DNA of 64,000 nt from assembly GCA_016719295.1 (NCBI GenBank), contig JADKAF010000001.1, positions 4,278,001 to 4,342,000 on the forward strand, written 5' to 3'. Positions 34,171 through 43,970 of the stretch are shown here, one piece after another; the stretch's first letter is position 1, and each line of letters starts with the position of its first letter. The notes under the pieces were generated by a model. It saw only the letters and a program-made list of their open reading frames with translations. It had not been told where the DNA came from and made no database searches. Made by a program: the position numbers and the translations under genes. The stretch comes from Planctomycetota bacterium (GTDB taxonomy: Bacteria > Planctomycetota > UBA1135 > JADKAF01).

Positions 34171-36504
34171 ATGCTCCGCTCGCCCCACCTCGCGCGCCTC
34201 CTCTTCGCGGCCCTCGCCCTCGCGCTCTCGAGTGCCTCCCTCGACGCCGCCCCCCAAGGTCCTCCGCGCGTGCTCGGGTGGAACGACCTCGGCATGCACT
34301 GCATGGACGGTGACACGAGCGTCTTCTCGATCCTGCCGCCGTACAACAACCTGCACGCGCACCTCATCGTCGGCGGGCGCCTCGTCTCGACCGGGGCCGG
34401 CAGCAGCTTTCGTCTCAGCTACGAAGCGGTCGCGGATCCGCGCGGCTCGATCAACCGCACGTCGATCGGCAAGACCGACTTCTGGGATCACGTGCAAGCG
34501 CTGTTCGGCGTGAGCTTGCCTCCCGATCGCGGGCTCGCGGGGTTCTCCATGCCAGGGGCGGCGAACGTGCCGCAGGCGATGAGCTTCCGCGCGGGCTCTT
34601 CCGAGTACGTGGCCGAGGGGATCCCGATCACGCCGCTCGACGATCTGCTGCAGAAGAACCCCTATCCGCTGATGCGCCTCGTCGCGCGCGACGGCCAAGG
34701 TACCTTCCTGGCCGACACGACGCCGACGGTGCCTGTCTCCACGGAGATGCAGTGCGTGATGTGCCACGCCTCGGGAAGCAACCCGGAGGCGCGACCGAGC
34801 TCGGGCTGGGTCTACGCGATGGGCATGCGCGACGACCGCCTGAACATCTTGCGCCTGCACGACGATCGGCACCGCGGCACGCCGCTCTATCAGCAAGCGC
34901 TCGCCGCCGCGGGCTACTCGCCGATGGGCCTCTACGCCACCGCGACAAACATGAGCACGCCGATCCTCTGCGCGCGTTGCCATGGCTCGAATGCGCTGCC
35001 GGGAACCGGCGTCGCCGGCGTCTCGCCGCTCACCGCGGCGATGCACGGCGGCCACGCCGATGCGCGGCTCGCCGATGGGCGCCGCCTCGACGACATCTCC
35101 GATCGCAGCGCCTGCTATAGCTGCCACCCGGGGAGCGATACGAAGTGCCTGCGCGGCGCGATGGGCAAGGCGATCGGCGCCGATGGCGACTACGCGATGT
35201 CGTGCCAGAGCTGCCACGGCGCGATGAGCGCGGTCGGAGCCGCCGGGCGCAACGGCTGGCTCGAGGAGCCGAACTGCCAGAGCTGCCACACCGGTGACGT
35301 GCTGTCGAACGCGGGCGCGCTCCGCTTCACGGACGTCTTCGATACGCCGGGTCACATGCGCACGACGCCGAACCCGCGCTTCGCGACCAATCCCGACGTG
35401 CCGCTGCCGGGCACCTCGCTCTACCGCTTCTCGGCCGGTCACGGCGGCCTGCAGTGCTCCGCGTGCCACGGACCGACGCACGCGATCTACCCGACCTCGG
35501 AGGAGAACGACAACCTGCAGAGCCTCCGCCTCCAAGGCCACGTCGGCACGATCGTCGAGTGCAGCACCTGCCACACGAACCTCGGCGAGACGCAGATCAA
35601 CGGGCCGCACGGCCTGCATCCCGTCGGCGCCGACTGGGTCGATCGCCACGGCGATGTCGCCGAGCGCTTGGGTACCTCCGGCTGCAGCGCGTGCCACGGC
35701 GCGACCTTCCGCGGCACGCTGCTCTCCCGCGCGAGCATGGACCGCACGCTGAGCACGCGCTACGGCGCGCGCACGTTCTGGCGCGGCTTCGAGGTCGGCT
35801 GCTACGAGTGCCACAACGGCCCGACGAGCGACGACCCGACGACCAACACTCCGCCGCAGGTCGCGGCTCGCAGCGCCTCGACGCCGACCGATCGCGAGGC
35901 CCTCCTCGTGCTGAGCGGCACCGATGCGAACAACGATCCGCTCATCCTGCGCATCGTCGAGCAGCCCGCGCACGGTACCGTCGCGTTCGATGGCACGCGC
36001 GCGCGCTATCGCGCCTTCGCGGGATACGTCGGACCGGACAGCTACTCCTATGCGGCGAACGACGGCCGCAGCGATTCGAACCTCGGCGTGGTCAGCCTCA
36101 CGGTCCAGGCCGCGGCGTGCCCGGGCGGTGCGGAGAGCTTCGGCTTCGGCTGCGCGCTGCCAGACGGCAGCGTCCCGTCGCTATCCCTCGTGGGCTGCCC
36201 GCGACCGGGCGAGCGGATCGAGCTGCGCGCGACCGGGATCGCGGCGTCGAGCGTCGCCGCGTTCGCCTTCGGCATGCAGGGGATGTCGATCGAGCTCGGC
36301 GTCGATGGCTGCGCGCTGCGCACCTTCCCGCTCTGGGTGCTCTCGCCGCCGGTCGCCGTCGTCGGTGGGACCGCGAGCCTAGCACTCGACCTGCCGAACG
36401 AGCTCCTCGCCGGCGATCTCGCGGTGCAAGCGTTCTGCGCCAGCGCGGCCGCGCCGCGCGGCTTCACGGCGACGCCGGGCCTCGCGGTTCGCGTTCGCCG
36501 CTGA
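34171..36504 (+). CDS. Nonahaem secreted cytochrome c with Ig-like domain and C-terminal module
   Basis: This 777-residue protein has a signal peptide followed by the VLGWNDLGMHCMDGD region found at the start of some large multihaem cytochromes. Nine CxxCH motifs follow: CVMCH, CARCH, CYSCH, CQSCH twice, CSACH, CSTCH, CSACH and CYECH. After the last haem comes an Ig-like domain (TPPQVAARSASTPTDREALL to DSYSYAANDG), then the shared C-terminal module in Cys-containing form. A haem wire carrying an extracellular attachment module suggests electron transfer at or beyond the cell surface (inference). No outer-membrane porin-cytochrome partner of the MtrB type is evident next to it. Confidence 0.9.
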   Translation: MLRSPHLARLLFAALALALSSASLDAAPQGPPRVLGWNDLGMHCMDGDTSVFSILPPYNNLHAHLIVGGRLVSTGAGSSFRLSYEAVADPRGSINRTSIGKTDFWDHVQALFGVSLPPDRGLAGFSMPGAANVPQAMSFRAGSSEYVAEGIPITPLDDLLQKNPYPLMRLVARDGQGTFLADTTPTVPVSTEMQCVMCHASGSNPEARPSSGWVYAMGMRDDRLNILRLHDDRHRGTPLYQQALAAAGYSPMGLYATATNMSTPILCARCHGSNALPGTGVAGVSPLTAAMHGGHADARLADGRRLDDISDRSACYSCHPGSDTKCLRGAMGKAIGADGDYAMSCQSCHGAMSAVGAAGRNGWLEEPNCQSCHTGDVLSNAGALRFTDVFDTPGHMRTTPNPRFATNPDVPLPGTSLYRFSAGHGGLQCSACHGPTHAIYPTSEENDNLQSLRLQGHVGTIVECSTCHTNLGETQINGPHGLHPVGADWVDRHGDVAERLGTSGCSACHGATFRGTLLSRASMDRTLSTRYGARTFWRGFEVGCYECHNGPTSDDPTTNTPPQVAARSASTPTDREALLVLSGTDANNDPLILRIVEQPAHGTVAFDGTRARYRAFAGYVGPDSYSYAANDGRSDSNLGVVSLTVQAAACPGGAESFGFGCALPDGSVPSLSLVGCPRPGERIELRATGIAASSVAAFAFGMQGMSIELGVDGCALRTFPLWVLSPPVAVVGGTASLALDLPNELLAGDLAVQAFCASAAAPRGFTATPGLAVRVRR

Positions 36505-36550
36505 GGCGCCGTCCCGTGCGCTGTCGACGCGGGCGCGCGCGTGCCGTACG

Positions 36551-37609
36551 GTGTCGCCGGTCGATCGCGATGCCCCGCCTCGACCATCCTCTGCCTGCCG
36601 AACGCAGCGGAAGGGATCGCATCTTCGGGCGAGACCTGCGGAACTCCTGCCTTTGCTCCTCTTCGCGATTGCGGAGCCCGAAAGGGCGCGCGCACGGGTC
36701 TTCGCCCTCGGCCGGCTCCTATCGAATGCTCTCGGCGCTGGCGCGGCGCTGCTCGGCGCGTGCGCCTGCGCGACGAGCTCGCCTCCGCGGCCTTCGCACG
36801 GCGCAGCCGAGAGCGCGCCGCTCTTCGACTTCGCATCGCCGCGCCGCGTAGCCGACATCGCCCGGACAGAGACGGCGCCACCGCAGGAGGTCCCGCTCGC
36901 GGCTTCCGCGACCGACGCGCTTGCCGCAGACGACGCATGGCGCTTCGAGCTGCGGCCGTACCTCTGGGTGCCGCAAGTCGAGGGCAAGGTCGCGCGGGGC
37001 GCAGGAGTCTCGGACTTCGGCAGCAGCGGTGCCTCGGGTCCAGTCGACACCCTCGTGAACACCTTGGTGATCCACGGCGAAGCCAAGGTCGGCCCGATCT
37101 CGCTCTTCGGCGAGCTCGACTTCCTGCGGCTCGAGCGCGATGTATCCTCGAGCGCCGGCTCGCTCGAGATCGAGTTCTCGCAGACGATCCTCGAGCTCGG
37201 TCAGGCGTACGAGATCGTGCGCGAGGACCTGGGTGCGCTCGGCACGCTGGGAGTCGAGCCGCTCGGAGGCGTGCGGGCCCATTTCCTACGCGCGCGGGTC
37301 CGCGAGCGCAGCACCGGAGATCGGCTCTCCGGAACGGAGTCTTGGGCCGACCTCTTCCTCGGCGCGCGCTTCCGCGCTGGAGCCACGGATGGCCTCGGGC
37401 TGATCGGGCGCTTCGACGCCGGAGCCGGGGGAGCCGACGCGACGTGGAACGCGGTCACGGGGATGGACTGGCCCTTCTCGAGCTTCGCCAGCTTGAACGC
37501 CGGCTATCGCTGGCTCTCGATCGACTACGACTCCGGCACCGGCTCGCAGCGCTTGGTCTACGACATCCGCTTCGATGGCCCCTTCTTCGGCGTGAGCTTC
37601 CGCTTCTAG
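36551..37609 (+). CDS. Outer-membrane beta-barrel protein, unknown
   Basis: The 352-residue frame starts at GTG 36551. The first ~75 residues are unusual; a short hydrophobic stretch ending LLGACACAT could be a lipobox-type signal, so the true start may lie further in. From about residue 130 the chain is a small barrel with alternating strands (FELRPYLWVPQVEGKVARG, LVIHGEAKVGPISLFGELDF, LNAGYRWLSIDYDSG). It ends in GVSFRF, the terminal phenylalanine typical of outer-membrane proteins. Function unknown. It sits 46 bp after the nonahaem cytochrome on the same strand, so a shared role at the envelope is possible. Confidence 0.72.
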   Translation: MSPVDRDAPPRPSSACRTQRKGSHLRARPAELLPLLLFAIAEPERARARVFALGRLLSNALGAGAALLGACACATSSPPRPSHGAAESAPLFDFASPRRVADIARTETAPPQEVPLAASATDALAADDAWRFELRPYLWVPQVEGKVARGAGVSDFGSSGASGPVDTLVNTLVIHGEAKVGPISLFGELDFLRLERDVSSSAGSLEIEFSQTILELGQAYEIVREDLGALGTLGVEPLGGVRAHFLRARVRERSTGDRLSGTESWADLFLGARFRAGATDGLGLIGRFDAGAGGADATWNAVTGMDWPFSSFASLNAGYRWLSIDYDSGTGSQRLVYDIRFDGPFFGVSFRF

Positions 37610-37649
37610 CCGGTCGAGCCGTCGGGCCGAGCGCGCGTAGGATGCGCTC

Positions 37650-38846
37650 ATGACACGCGCCGCCTGCTGGCTCCTGCTCGCCTCCTTCGCTCTGCTCGTC
37701 TCGCGCGCCGCAGCCCAGGAACGGCGCCTCGAGATCCGCACGCGCGAGGAGCTCCGCGCCGCGGCCGCCGCGGCTCGTCCCGGCGATACGCTCCTCCTCG
37801 CGAGCGGGAGCTACGGCTCCCTGCACGCGGTCGGTTGGCAGGGCAAGCCGGATCAACCGATTCGCCTCGGCGCCCTGGATCCCGCGGCGCCGCCGCTCTT
37901 CGAGGGTGGTCTCCAGCTCTCCGAATGTGCCCACGTCGAGCTGTTGGATCTCGTCGTGCGCGGCGCGCCGCAGAATGGCATCAACATCGATGACGGCGGG
38001 ACGATCGAGACGCCGGCGCATCACCTGAAGCTCGTGAACCTGCTCGTCGAGGACGTCGGCGGCCGCGCGAACGCCGACGGCATCAAGCTCTCCGGTGTCG
38101 TCGACCTCCACGTCGAGCGCTGCACGGTGCGCCGCTGGGGCCGCGGCGGCTCGGCGGTCGATCTCGTGGGCTGCCATCGCGCGACCATCGAGCGCTGCAG
38201 CTTCGAGGACGACGCGCGAGAACCCGCCGCGAGCGGCGTGCAGGCGAAGGGCGGCTCGAGCGACATCGCGATCCGGCGCTCGCGCTTCGTCCACGCCGGG
38301 CAGCGCGCGGTGAATGCCGGTGGCTCGACGGGCAAGCCATACTTCCGACCGGCGCTCACGGGCAAGGATGACGCCGAGGCGCGGCGCATCACCATCGAGG
38401 ACTGCAGCTTCGTCGGCTCGCAGGCGCCGCTCGCGTTCGTCGGCGTCGATGGCGCGATCGTTCGTCACAACACGATCTATGCGCCGCAGCGCTGGGTGCT
38501 CCGCGTCCTGCAAGAGTCGAACGGTCCGGAGTTCTCCCCGTGCCGCAACGTGCAGCTCTCGCGGAACCTCATCGCGTATCGCCGTTCAGAGCTGCGCTCG
38601 TTCGTGAACATCGGCCCGGGAACCGCGCCCGAGACCTGCGCGCTGGACGCGACGTACTGGTTCGCGCTCGACGCTCCACAGGCACAGCTGCCGGCGGAGC
38701 TCGGCGTGCGACAGACCCGCGTCGCCGGCGGCGCGGATCCGCTCTTCCGCGACGCGGAGCAGGGCGATCTCCACTTGCGCGAAGACAGCCCGGCGCGCGG
38801 CTACGGCGTGCGCGAAGAACGCGACCAGCCGACCAGCGGGAAGTGA
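37650..38846 (+). CDS. Secreted right-handed beta-helix protein
   Basis: This 398-residue protein has a signal peptide (ending SRAAAQ). The body has repeats of the parallel beta-helix/pectate-lyase-like type, with regular short strands such as LKLVNLLVEDVGGRANADGI, LHVERCTVRRWG, ATIERCSFEDD and ITIEDCSFVGS. Such proteins often bind or cleave polysaccharide; I cannot assign catalytic residues. It lacks the shared C-terminal module. It lies 40 bp after the outer-membrane gene. Confidence 0.85.
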   Translation: MTRAACWLLLASFALLVSRAAAQERRLEIRTREELRAAAAAARPGDTLLLASGSYGSLHAVGWQGKPDQPIRLGALDPAAPPLFEGGLQLSECAHVELLDLVVRGAPQNGINIDDGGTIETPAHHLKLVNLLVEDVGGRANADGIKLSGVVDLHVERCTVRRWGRGGSAVDLVGCHRATIERCSFEDDAREPAASGVQAKGGSSDIAIRRSRFVHAGQRAVNAGGSTGKPYFRPALTGKDDAEARRITIEDCSFVGSQAPLAFVGVDGAIVRHNTIYAPQRWVLRVLQESNGPEFSPCRNVQLSRNLIAYRRSELRSFVNIGPGTAPETCALDATYWFALDAPQAQLPAELGVRQTRVAGGADPLFRDAEQGDLHLREDSPARGYGVREERDQPTSGK

Positions 38847-39033
38847 GCGACTCTCGGAGCGCGCCGAAGAACGGATTTGAATCCTCTGCGCGCGCGGCAT
38901 AGGGTCTCGCGCGTCATGGGAACGACCGCGCTCAGATCGTCCCCGCGAGGTCGATCCCTTCGGCTTCTCTCGTAGTTCGAAGAGGGAAGCACGCGCGCTT
39001 CCGCTGGCCCCCCCAACCCTCCGAGCCCGCCAC

Positions 39034-40530
39034 ATGAGCCTCGTCCCGAGATCCGACAAGCTGCTGTTCTGGGGCTGCTTCATCGCCCTGATCACGACGG
39101 CGTTCGGCTTCATCCTGCGCGTCTTCCTGATGGATGGATGGGCGAAGGAGTTCAACTTCTCGGCGACCCAGAAGGGCGAGCTCTTGGGCGTCGGCTTGTG
39201 GCCCTTCGCCATCAGCATCGTGATCTTCAGCCTGATCATCGACAGGATCGGCTACAAGACCGCGATGTTCTTCGGCTTCGCCTGCCACATGATCTCGCTG
39301 GTCATGACCGTGAGCGCCAAGAGCTACGAAGAGCTCTACTGGGCGAACTTCGTCGTGGCGCTCGGCAACGGGACCGTCGAGGCCTACATCAATCCCGTCG
39401 TCGCGACCCAGTTCAAGCACGACAAGTCGCGCTGGCTGAACATCCTCCACGCGGGTTGGCCGGGCGGCCTGGTGCTCGCCGGCTTGCTGGCGCTGAGCTT
39501 GCCCGTCGACATGGCGTGGCAGACCAAGATGTGGCTGCTCGCCATCCCCGCGGTCCTCTACGTGGTGATCCTGGCCTTCCAGAGCTTCCCGGTGAACGAG
39601 CGCGTCGCCGCGGGCGGCCTCTACCGCGACATGCTGAAGGAAGTCGGTGCGGCCGGCACCTTCATCATCGTCTGGCTGATGGCCGTCGAGCTGGTGCGTT
39701 CGACCACCAGCAATCCGGACCCGATGATGGTCGGCTCGGTCATCGCCGCGGGCTCCGCCATAGCGATGTTCGCCTACACCCGCTCGCTCGGGCGCCCGCT
39801 CTTCTTGCTCCTGCTCCTCATCATGGTGCCGCTCGCCACGACGGAGCTCGGCGTCGATAGCTGGGTGAGCGACCTGATGAAGCCGATCCTCGGCGCCAAC
39901 GGCCCGTACGTTCTGCTCTACACTTCTGCGCTGATGATGATCCTGCGCTTCTGCGCCGGCCCGATCCTCCACAAGCTCTCCCCCATCGGCGTCCTCGCCG
40001 GCTGCTCGCTGCTCGCGGCCCTCGGCCTGGTGGCCCTCTCGCACGCGAGCAACACCCCCCTGATCTTCGGAGCCGCGACGCTCTACGCGGTCGGCAAGAG
40101 CTTCTTCTGGCCGACCATGCTCGGCGTGGTGACCGAGCAGTGCCCGAAGGGCGGCGCGCTGGCGCTGAACGCCACGGGCGGCGTCGGCATGCTCGGCGTC
40201 GGCGTGATCGGCGCGATGCTCCTCGGCTTCATGCAGGACACGACCCTCGACAGCACGGTGAAGGCGAAGGACGCCGCCGTGCACGAGAAGGTGATGGTCG
40301 AGAAGACGGGCCTGCTCGGCAGCTACAAGGCCGTCGACGAGGAGAAGCTGAAGACCGCCACCGCCGAGGAGCAGAAGGTCATCGCGGATGCCAAGGCCGG
40401 CGTGCAGCAGGACACGCTGCAGAAGGTGGCGCTCTTCCCCATCGCCATGCTCGCGGTCTACCTCGGCCTGCTGCTCTACTACCGCGGGCGCGGTGGGTAT
40501 CGGCCGGTGGATGTGGCCACCGCGCACTGA
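39034..40530 (+). CDS. MFS transporter
   Basis: This 498-residue protein has about 12 membrane helices. It has a DRIGYKTAM loop between helices 2 and 3, corresponding to MFS motif A. An unusual ~65-residue charged insertion lies before the last helix (residues ~410-470, Lys/Glu/Ala rich). It resembles planctomycete MFS sugar-type carriers, but the substrate cannot be named. It is preceded by a 187-bp gap. Its stop TGA (40528-40530) is the first bases of structured element copy 2. Confidence 0.87.
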   Translation: MSLVPRSDKLLFWGCFIALITTAFGFILRVFLMDGWAKEFNFSATQKGELLGVGLWPFAISIVIFSLIIDRIGYKTAMFFGFACHMISLVMTVSAKSYEELYWANFVVALGNGTVEAYINPVVATQFKHDKSRWLNILHAGWPGGLVLAGLLALSLPVDMAWQTKMWLLAIPAVLYVVILAFQSFPVNERVAAGGLYRDMLKEVGAAGTFIIVWLMAVELVRSTTSNPDPMMVGSVIAAGSAIAMFAYTRSLGRPLFLLLLLIMVPLATTELGVDSWVSDLMKPILGANGPYVLLYTSALMMILRFCAGPILHKLSPIGVLAGCSLLAALGLVALSHASNTPLIFGAATLYAVGKSFFWPTMLGVVTEQCPKGGALALNATGGVGMLGVGVIGAMLLGFMQDTTLDSTVKAKDAAVHEKVMVEKTGLLGSYKAVDEEKLKTATAEEQKVIADAKAGVQQDTLQKVALFPIAMLAVYLGLLLYYRGRGGYRPVDVATAH

Positions 40531-40632
40531 GAGGCTGAGCAGAAATCGAGCATACAGCCTCTCAGATACCTGCTGGCGCAGCGCCTGACGGCGCTGCAGC
40601 CCGTTCGTGAGCCATTCTTGCTCACTCTCTGA
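40527..40632 (+). repeat. Structured 3'-end element, copy 2
   Basis: This 106-bp element starts on the stop codon of the MFS gene. Hairpin 1: CTGAGAGGCTG (40527-40537) with CAGCCTCTCAG (40555-40565), 11 perfect pairs. Hairpin 2: GCAGCGCC with GGCGCTGC, eight pairs around TGAC. Hairpin 3: GTGAGC with GCTCAC. It is related to 22899-23005 in opposite orientation; the first 18 bases, including the stop codon, are identical. Both copies read in the sense of the upstream gene. Confidence 0.85.
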
Positions 40633-40793
40633 GCGCAGAGAGGCAGGCCGATGGGAGCCTTCGGCCCGCGCGGCAGGTAGATTCCCCGTAACAACCCACT
40701 CCAGGGCCGGATGACCCCTTCATCCCGCCCTCGGCACGACGCCCGCGATGTCGCGCGCCTCGCTCCGAGCCCCAGCGCGAGGTCTCGGAGCCC

Positions 40794-43700
40794 ATGCTGC
40801 GTCGCCATCTCTTCTCCTGTCTGCTCCTCGGTGCGTCGGCGGCACCGCTCTCCGCTCAAGGAACGCCCAGCCTGGTGCGCGACCTCGCCACCGGGGCTGA
40901 GACCAGCTTGCTGCAGGGCGATGGCCCGGCCCTCCTCGTGGGGACGACGACCTTCTTCGCGGGGTTCACGCAGGCCTGCGGCTCCGAGCTCTGGAAGACG
41001 GACGGAACGAGCGGCGGAACCTCGCTCGTGCTCGACATCGCGCCGGGCAGCTTCTCCTCGGCACCGGATCAGTTCGTCGCCATGGGGGGAGTGCTCTACT
41101 TCGCGGCGCGGACGCAGGAGCTGGGCCGAGAGCTCTGGCGCTCCGACGGCACGACGGGGGGCACCTACCGCGTGCGCGACATCTATAGCGGCGAGGAGAG
41201 CTCGAGCCCGATCCAGCTCACGCTGGTGAACAACCTGATCTTCTTCTCCGCGGTCCATCCCACCTACGGACGCGAGCTCTGGTACAGCGATGGCACGAGC
41301 GGCGGGACGGCGCTCGCCTTCGACGTGCGGCCGGGAACGACGGGCTCGATGACCACGACCTCCGAGATCGTCTGGGGTGTCCGCGTCATCTCCGGCGTGC
41401 CGTTCGCGCTGGCGCTCTTCGCCGCCAACGACGGCGTGCACGGTATCGAGCTCTGGGAAGCAAGCAACTCCGGTGCGGCGCTGCGCGCCGACATCCGCCC
41501 GGGCTCGGCGAGCTCCTCGCCGGAGGGCTTCGTGAGCTCCGGCGGTCACGTGATGTTCAGCGCCGAAAGCTCGACCGTCGGTCGCGAGCCCTACGTCACG
41601 CGCGACACCGGAGCGACGCTCGCGGGCGACGTGAATCCGGGCGCGCTCGGCTCCTCTCCGCGGGACTTCGCGGTCGGCAACTTCGGTGGCACGGTGAAGT
41701 TCTACTTCTCCGCGTTCCGCCTGGCCTACGGACGCGAGCTCTGGGAGCACGACACCTCGACCGGCGGCACGACCTTGATCGAGGATGTGTATGCGGGCAG
41801 CACGGGCTCCGATCCCGTGCCCTTCATCGCCGGCAACACCGTGCTCTTCTCCGCCGAGCTTCCCGCGAGCGGACGCGAGCTCTGGAAGACCGACGGCACG
41901 GCGCGCGGGACGGTGCAGGTGAAGGACTGGCTTCCGCGTGGAGCTGGTGATCCCGAGGGTTTCCTGACCCTCTCGACCTCGCCGCTGCGCGTGCTCTTCG
42001 CTGCGAACGACGGGAGCAACGGCATCGAGCTCTGGAAGACCGACGCGACCAGCGTGGGCACGACGCTGGTGCGCGACATCTCGCTCACGGGTTCCTCGAT
42101 CCCGCGGCTCTGGGCGCAGGCGACGGGTGGGCGCGCGCTGTTCACGGCGTTCCCCGACGGCCAGATCACCTACTGGTATCGCACCGACGGGACGAACGGC
42201 GGGACCAGCTTGCTCCTGCCGGGCGCGACGGGCTCGGCGAGCTCGCATCCCTACGGCTTCCTAGGCAGCGCTCCGGGCGCGCCCGCGTGGTTCGCGGCCG
42301 ATGATGGCACCAGCGGCACGGAGCCCTACGGCAGCGATGGCACGAGCGCGGGCACGCTGTCGCTCGGCGATCTGAACGCGGGCACGCTCGGGTCGCTGAG
42401 TGTGTACCAAGAGCATGCGGAGCTCGGCCCGCTCACGGTCTTCCGTGCGACCGTCACCGGCCTCGGTGCCGAGCTCTGCGTCACCGACGGGACGCCCAGC
42501 GGCACGGGGCTGCTCGCGGACCTGAATCCCGGCAGCGCGACCTCGTCCCTCACCGAGCTCACGGCCATGGACGGCTACGCGCTCTTCTTCGCGGTGACGC
42601 CGAGCTACGGCAACGAGCTCTGGCGCACGGACGGGACCACCGCGGGCACGACGCTGCTGAAGGACATCGTGCCAGGTGCGGGTTCGTACAACGGCAACAA
42701 CTTCATCGCCAGCGAGATCGTCAGGCTGGGCTCGCGAGCCTACTTCTTCGCCTCCTCCACGGCCGAGGGCGTCGAGCTCTGGTCGAGCGATGGGACGACG
42801 GCGGGAACGCAGCTCGTGAAGGACATCCGCCCCGGCAGCGCGAGCAGCATCCCGCAGCTCAGCGGCGTGCGCTTCGCGGCCTCGGAGACCCACATCTTCT
42901 TCGCGGCGGACGATGGCACGAACGGCCTCGAGCTCTGGCGCTCGAACGGGACCGCCGCGGGCACGCAGCTCGTCGCGAACCTCTCCGGCGGCAGCGCGAG
43001 CACCTACTTCCAGGAGCTGCTCTGGCACGGCGGCCTGCTCTATTGCATCGCGACCACGCCGGCGGCGGGAGGGCTCTACAGCACCACGACCTCCGGCGCT
43101 ACGGCCGCGCTCGTGCGCTCGTTCCCGGCGCTCGAGACCAATGTCGTCGGCGCCAGCAGCCTTACCTCGCTCGGGACGCGCCTCCTCTTCGCCGGCTACG
43201 CGAGCGGGAGCGGTTGGGAGCCGTGGATCAGCGATGGTACGAACGGCGGAACGCAGCTCTTGCGCGATGTCTTTCCTGGCGCCGAGTCCGGACTGAAGTC
43301 GCGCGGTGCGGGCTCCTACTTCTTCCACGACGGCGAGTTCTTCGTGCCGCCCGGCTCCGACACAGCACTCTTCCCCGGCGCGCGCTCCGCGAGCGGCTTC
43401 GAAGTATGGCGCACCGATGGCACGACCGTCGGCACCTCGCTGCACGCCGAGATCGAGCCCGGTCCACACGGCTCCGACCCGCAAGGCTTCGCCTTCGCCG
43501 GGGATCGCGTGTGGCTCTCTGCGTTCACGAGCGCTACGGGTGTCGAGCCCTTCGCGATGGATCCTCCGGCGATGAGCCTCGCCTACGCCTACGGCTGCCC
43601 GGGGACGGGAGGCCTCGTGCCGAAGCTCAGCGCCCTGAACCCACCGTACCTGGGCAACCGCTCGTTCACGCTCGCGCTGGAAGGCGCTCGCCCGTCCACC

Positions 43701-43970
43701 GCCGTGACCTGGAACGTCGGCTTCGGTCCGTGGAACGTCCCCGTCGGCGGTGGCTGCAACCTGCTCGTCGACTTGGTGCTGCCCTACGCGCCCTTCACCG
43801 CGACGACGGATCTCCGCGGCACTGCACAGCTCGTGCTCCCGCTGCCGGGCGATCCGCTGCTGCAAGGATTGAACTTCTACACGCAGGTGCTCGCTCTGGA
43901 TCCGAACGGCGCCTTCGCGAACCTGCTCGCGTTCAGCGGTGGCTGGAGGGCGATCCTCCAGCCGCGTTGA
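40794..43970 (+). CDS. Secreted ELWxxDGT-repeat protein with C-terminal module
   Basis: This 1058-residue secreted protein (signal ending APLSAQ) consists mostly of about 17 repeats of the ELWxxDGTxxGTxLVxDI type, some degenerate. Examples are ELWKTDGTSGGTSLV, ELWRSDGTTGGTYRV and EVWRTDGTTVGTSLH. These form beta-propeller-like surface proteins in several marine phyla. The last ~125 residues are the shared C-terminal module (AYGCPGTGGLVPKLS, then DPLLQGLNFYTQVLALDP). It probably acts outside the cell in adhesion or matrix; the exact role is unknown. Its DNA contains many near-repeats from the protein repeats. Confidence 0.92.
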   Translation: MLRRHLFSCLLLGASAAPLSAQGTPSLVRDLATGAETSLLQGDGPALLVGTTTFFAGFTQACGSELWKTDGTSGGTSLVLDIAPGSFSSAPDQFVAMGGVLYFAARTQELGRELWRSDGTTGGTYRVRDIYSGEESSSPIQLTLVNNLIFFSAVHPTYGRELWYSDGTSGGTALAFDVRPGTTGSMTTTSEIVWGVRVISGVPFALALFAANDGVHGIELWEASNSGAALRADIRPGSASSSPEGFVSSGGHVMFSAESSTVGREPYVTRDTGATLAGDVNPGALGSSPRDFAVGNFGGTVKFYFSAFRLAYGRELWEHDTSTGGTTLIEDVYAGSTGSDPVPFIAGNTVLFSAELPASGRELWKTDGTARGTVQVKDWLPRGAGDPEGFLTLSTSPLRVLFAANDGSNGIELWKTDATSVGTTLVRDISLTGSSIPRLWAQATGGRALFTAFPDGQITYWYRTDGTNGGTSLLLPGATGSASSHPYGFLGSAPGAPAWFAADDGTSGTEPYGSDGTSAGTLSLGDLNAGTLGSLSVYQEHAELGPLTVFRATVTGLGAELCVTDGTPSGTGLLADLNPGSATSSLTELTAMDGYALFFAVTPSYGNELWRTDGTTAGTTLLKDIVPGAGSYNGNNFIASEIVRLGSRAYFFASSTAEGVELWSSDGTTAGTQLVKDIRPGSASSIPQLSGVRFAASETHIFFAADDGTNGLELWRSNGTAAGTQLVANLSGGSASTYFQELLWHGGLLYCIATTPAAGGLYSTTTSGATAALVRSFPALETNVVGASSLTSLGTRLLFAGYASGSGWEPWISDGTNGGTQLLRDVFPGAESGLKSRGAGSYFFHDGEFFVPPGSDTALFPGARSASGFEVWRTDGTTVGTSLHAEIEPGPHGSDPQGFAFAGDRVWLSAFTSATGVEPFAMDPPAMSLAYAYGCPGTGGLVPKLSALNPPYLGNRSFTLALEGARPSTAVTWNVGFGPWNVPVGGGCNLLVDLVLPYAPFTATTDLRGTAQLVLPLPGDPLLQGLNFYTQVLALDPNGAFANLLAFSGGWRAILQPR

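Noticed and set aside
38870..38895. tRNA T-arm-like GGATTTGAATCC
   Set aside because: No acceptor, D or anticodon stem can be drawn around it.
41000..43500. Dense direct repeats resembling a CRISPR or satellite array
   Set aside because: The period and variation follow codons for ELWxxDGT repeats inside one long secreted protein; no constant repeat with unique spacers.
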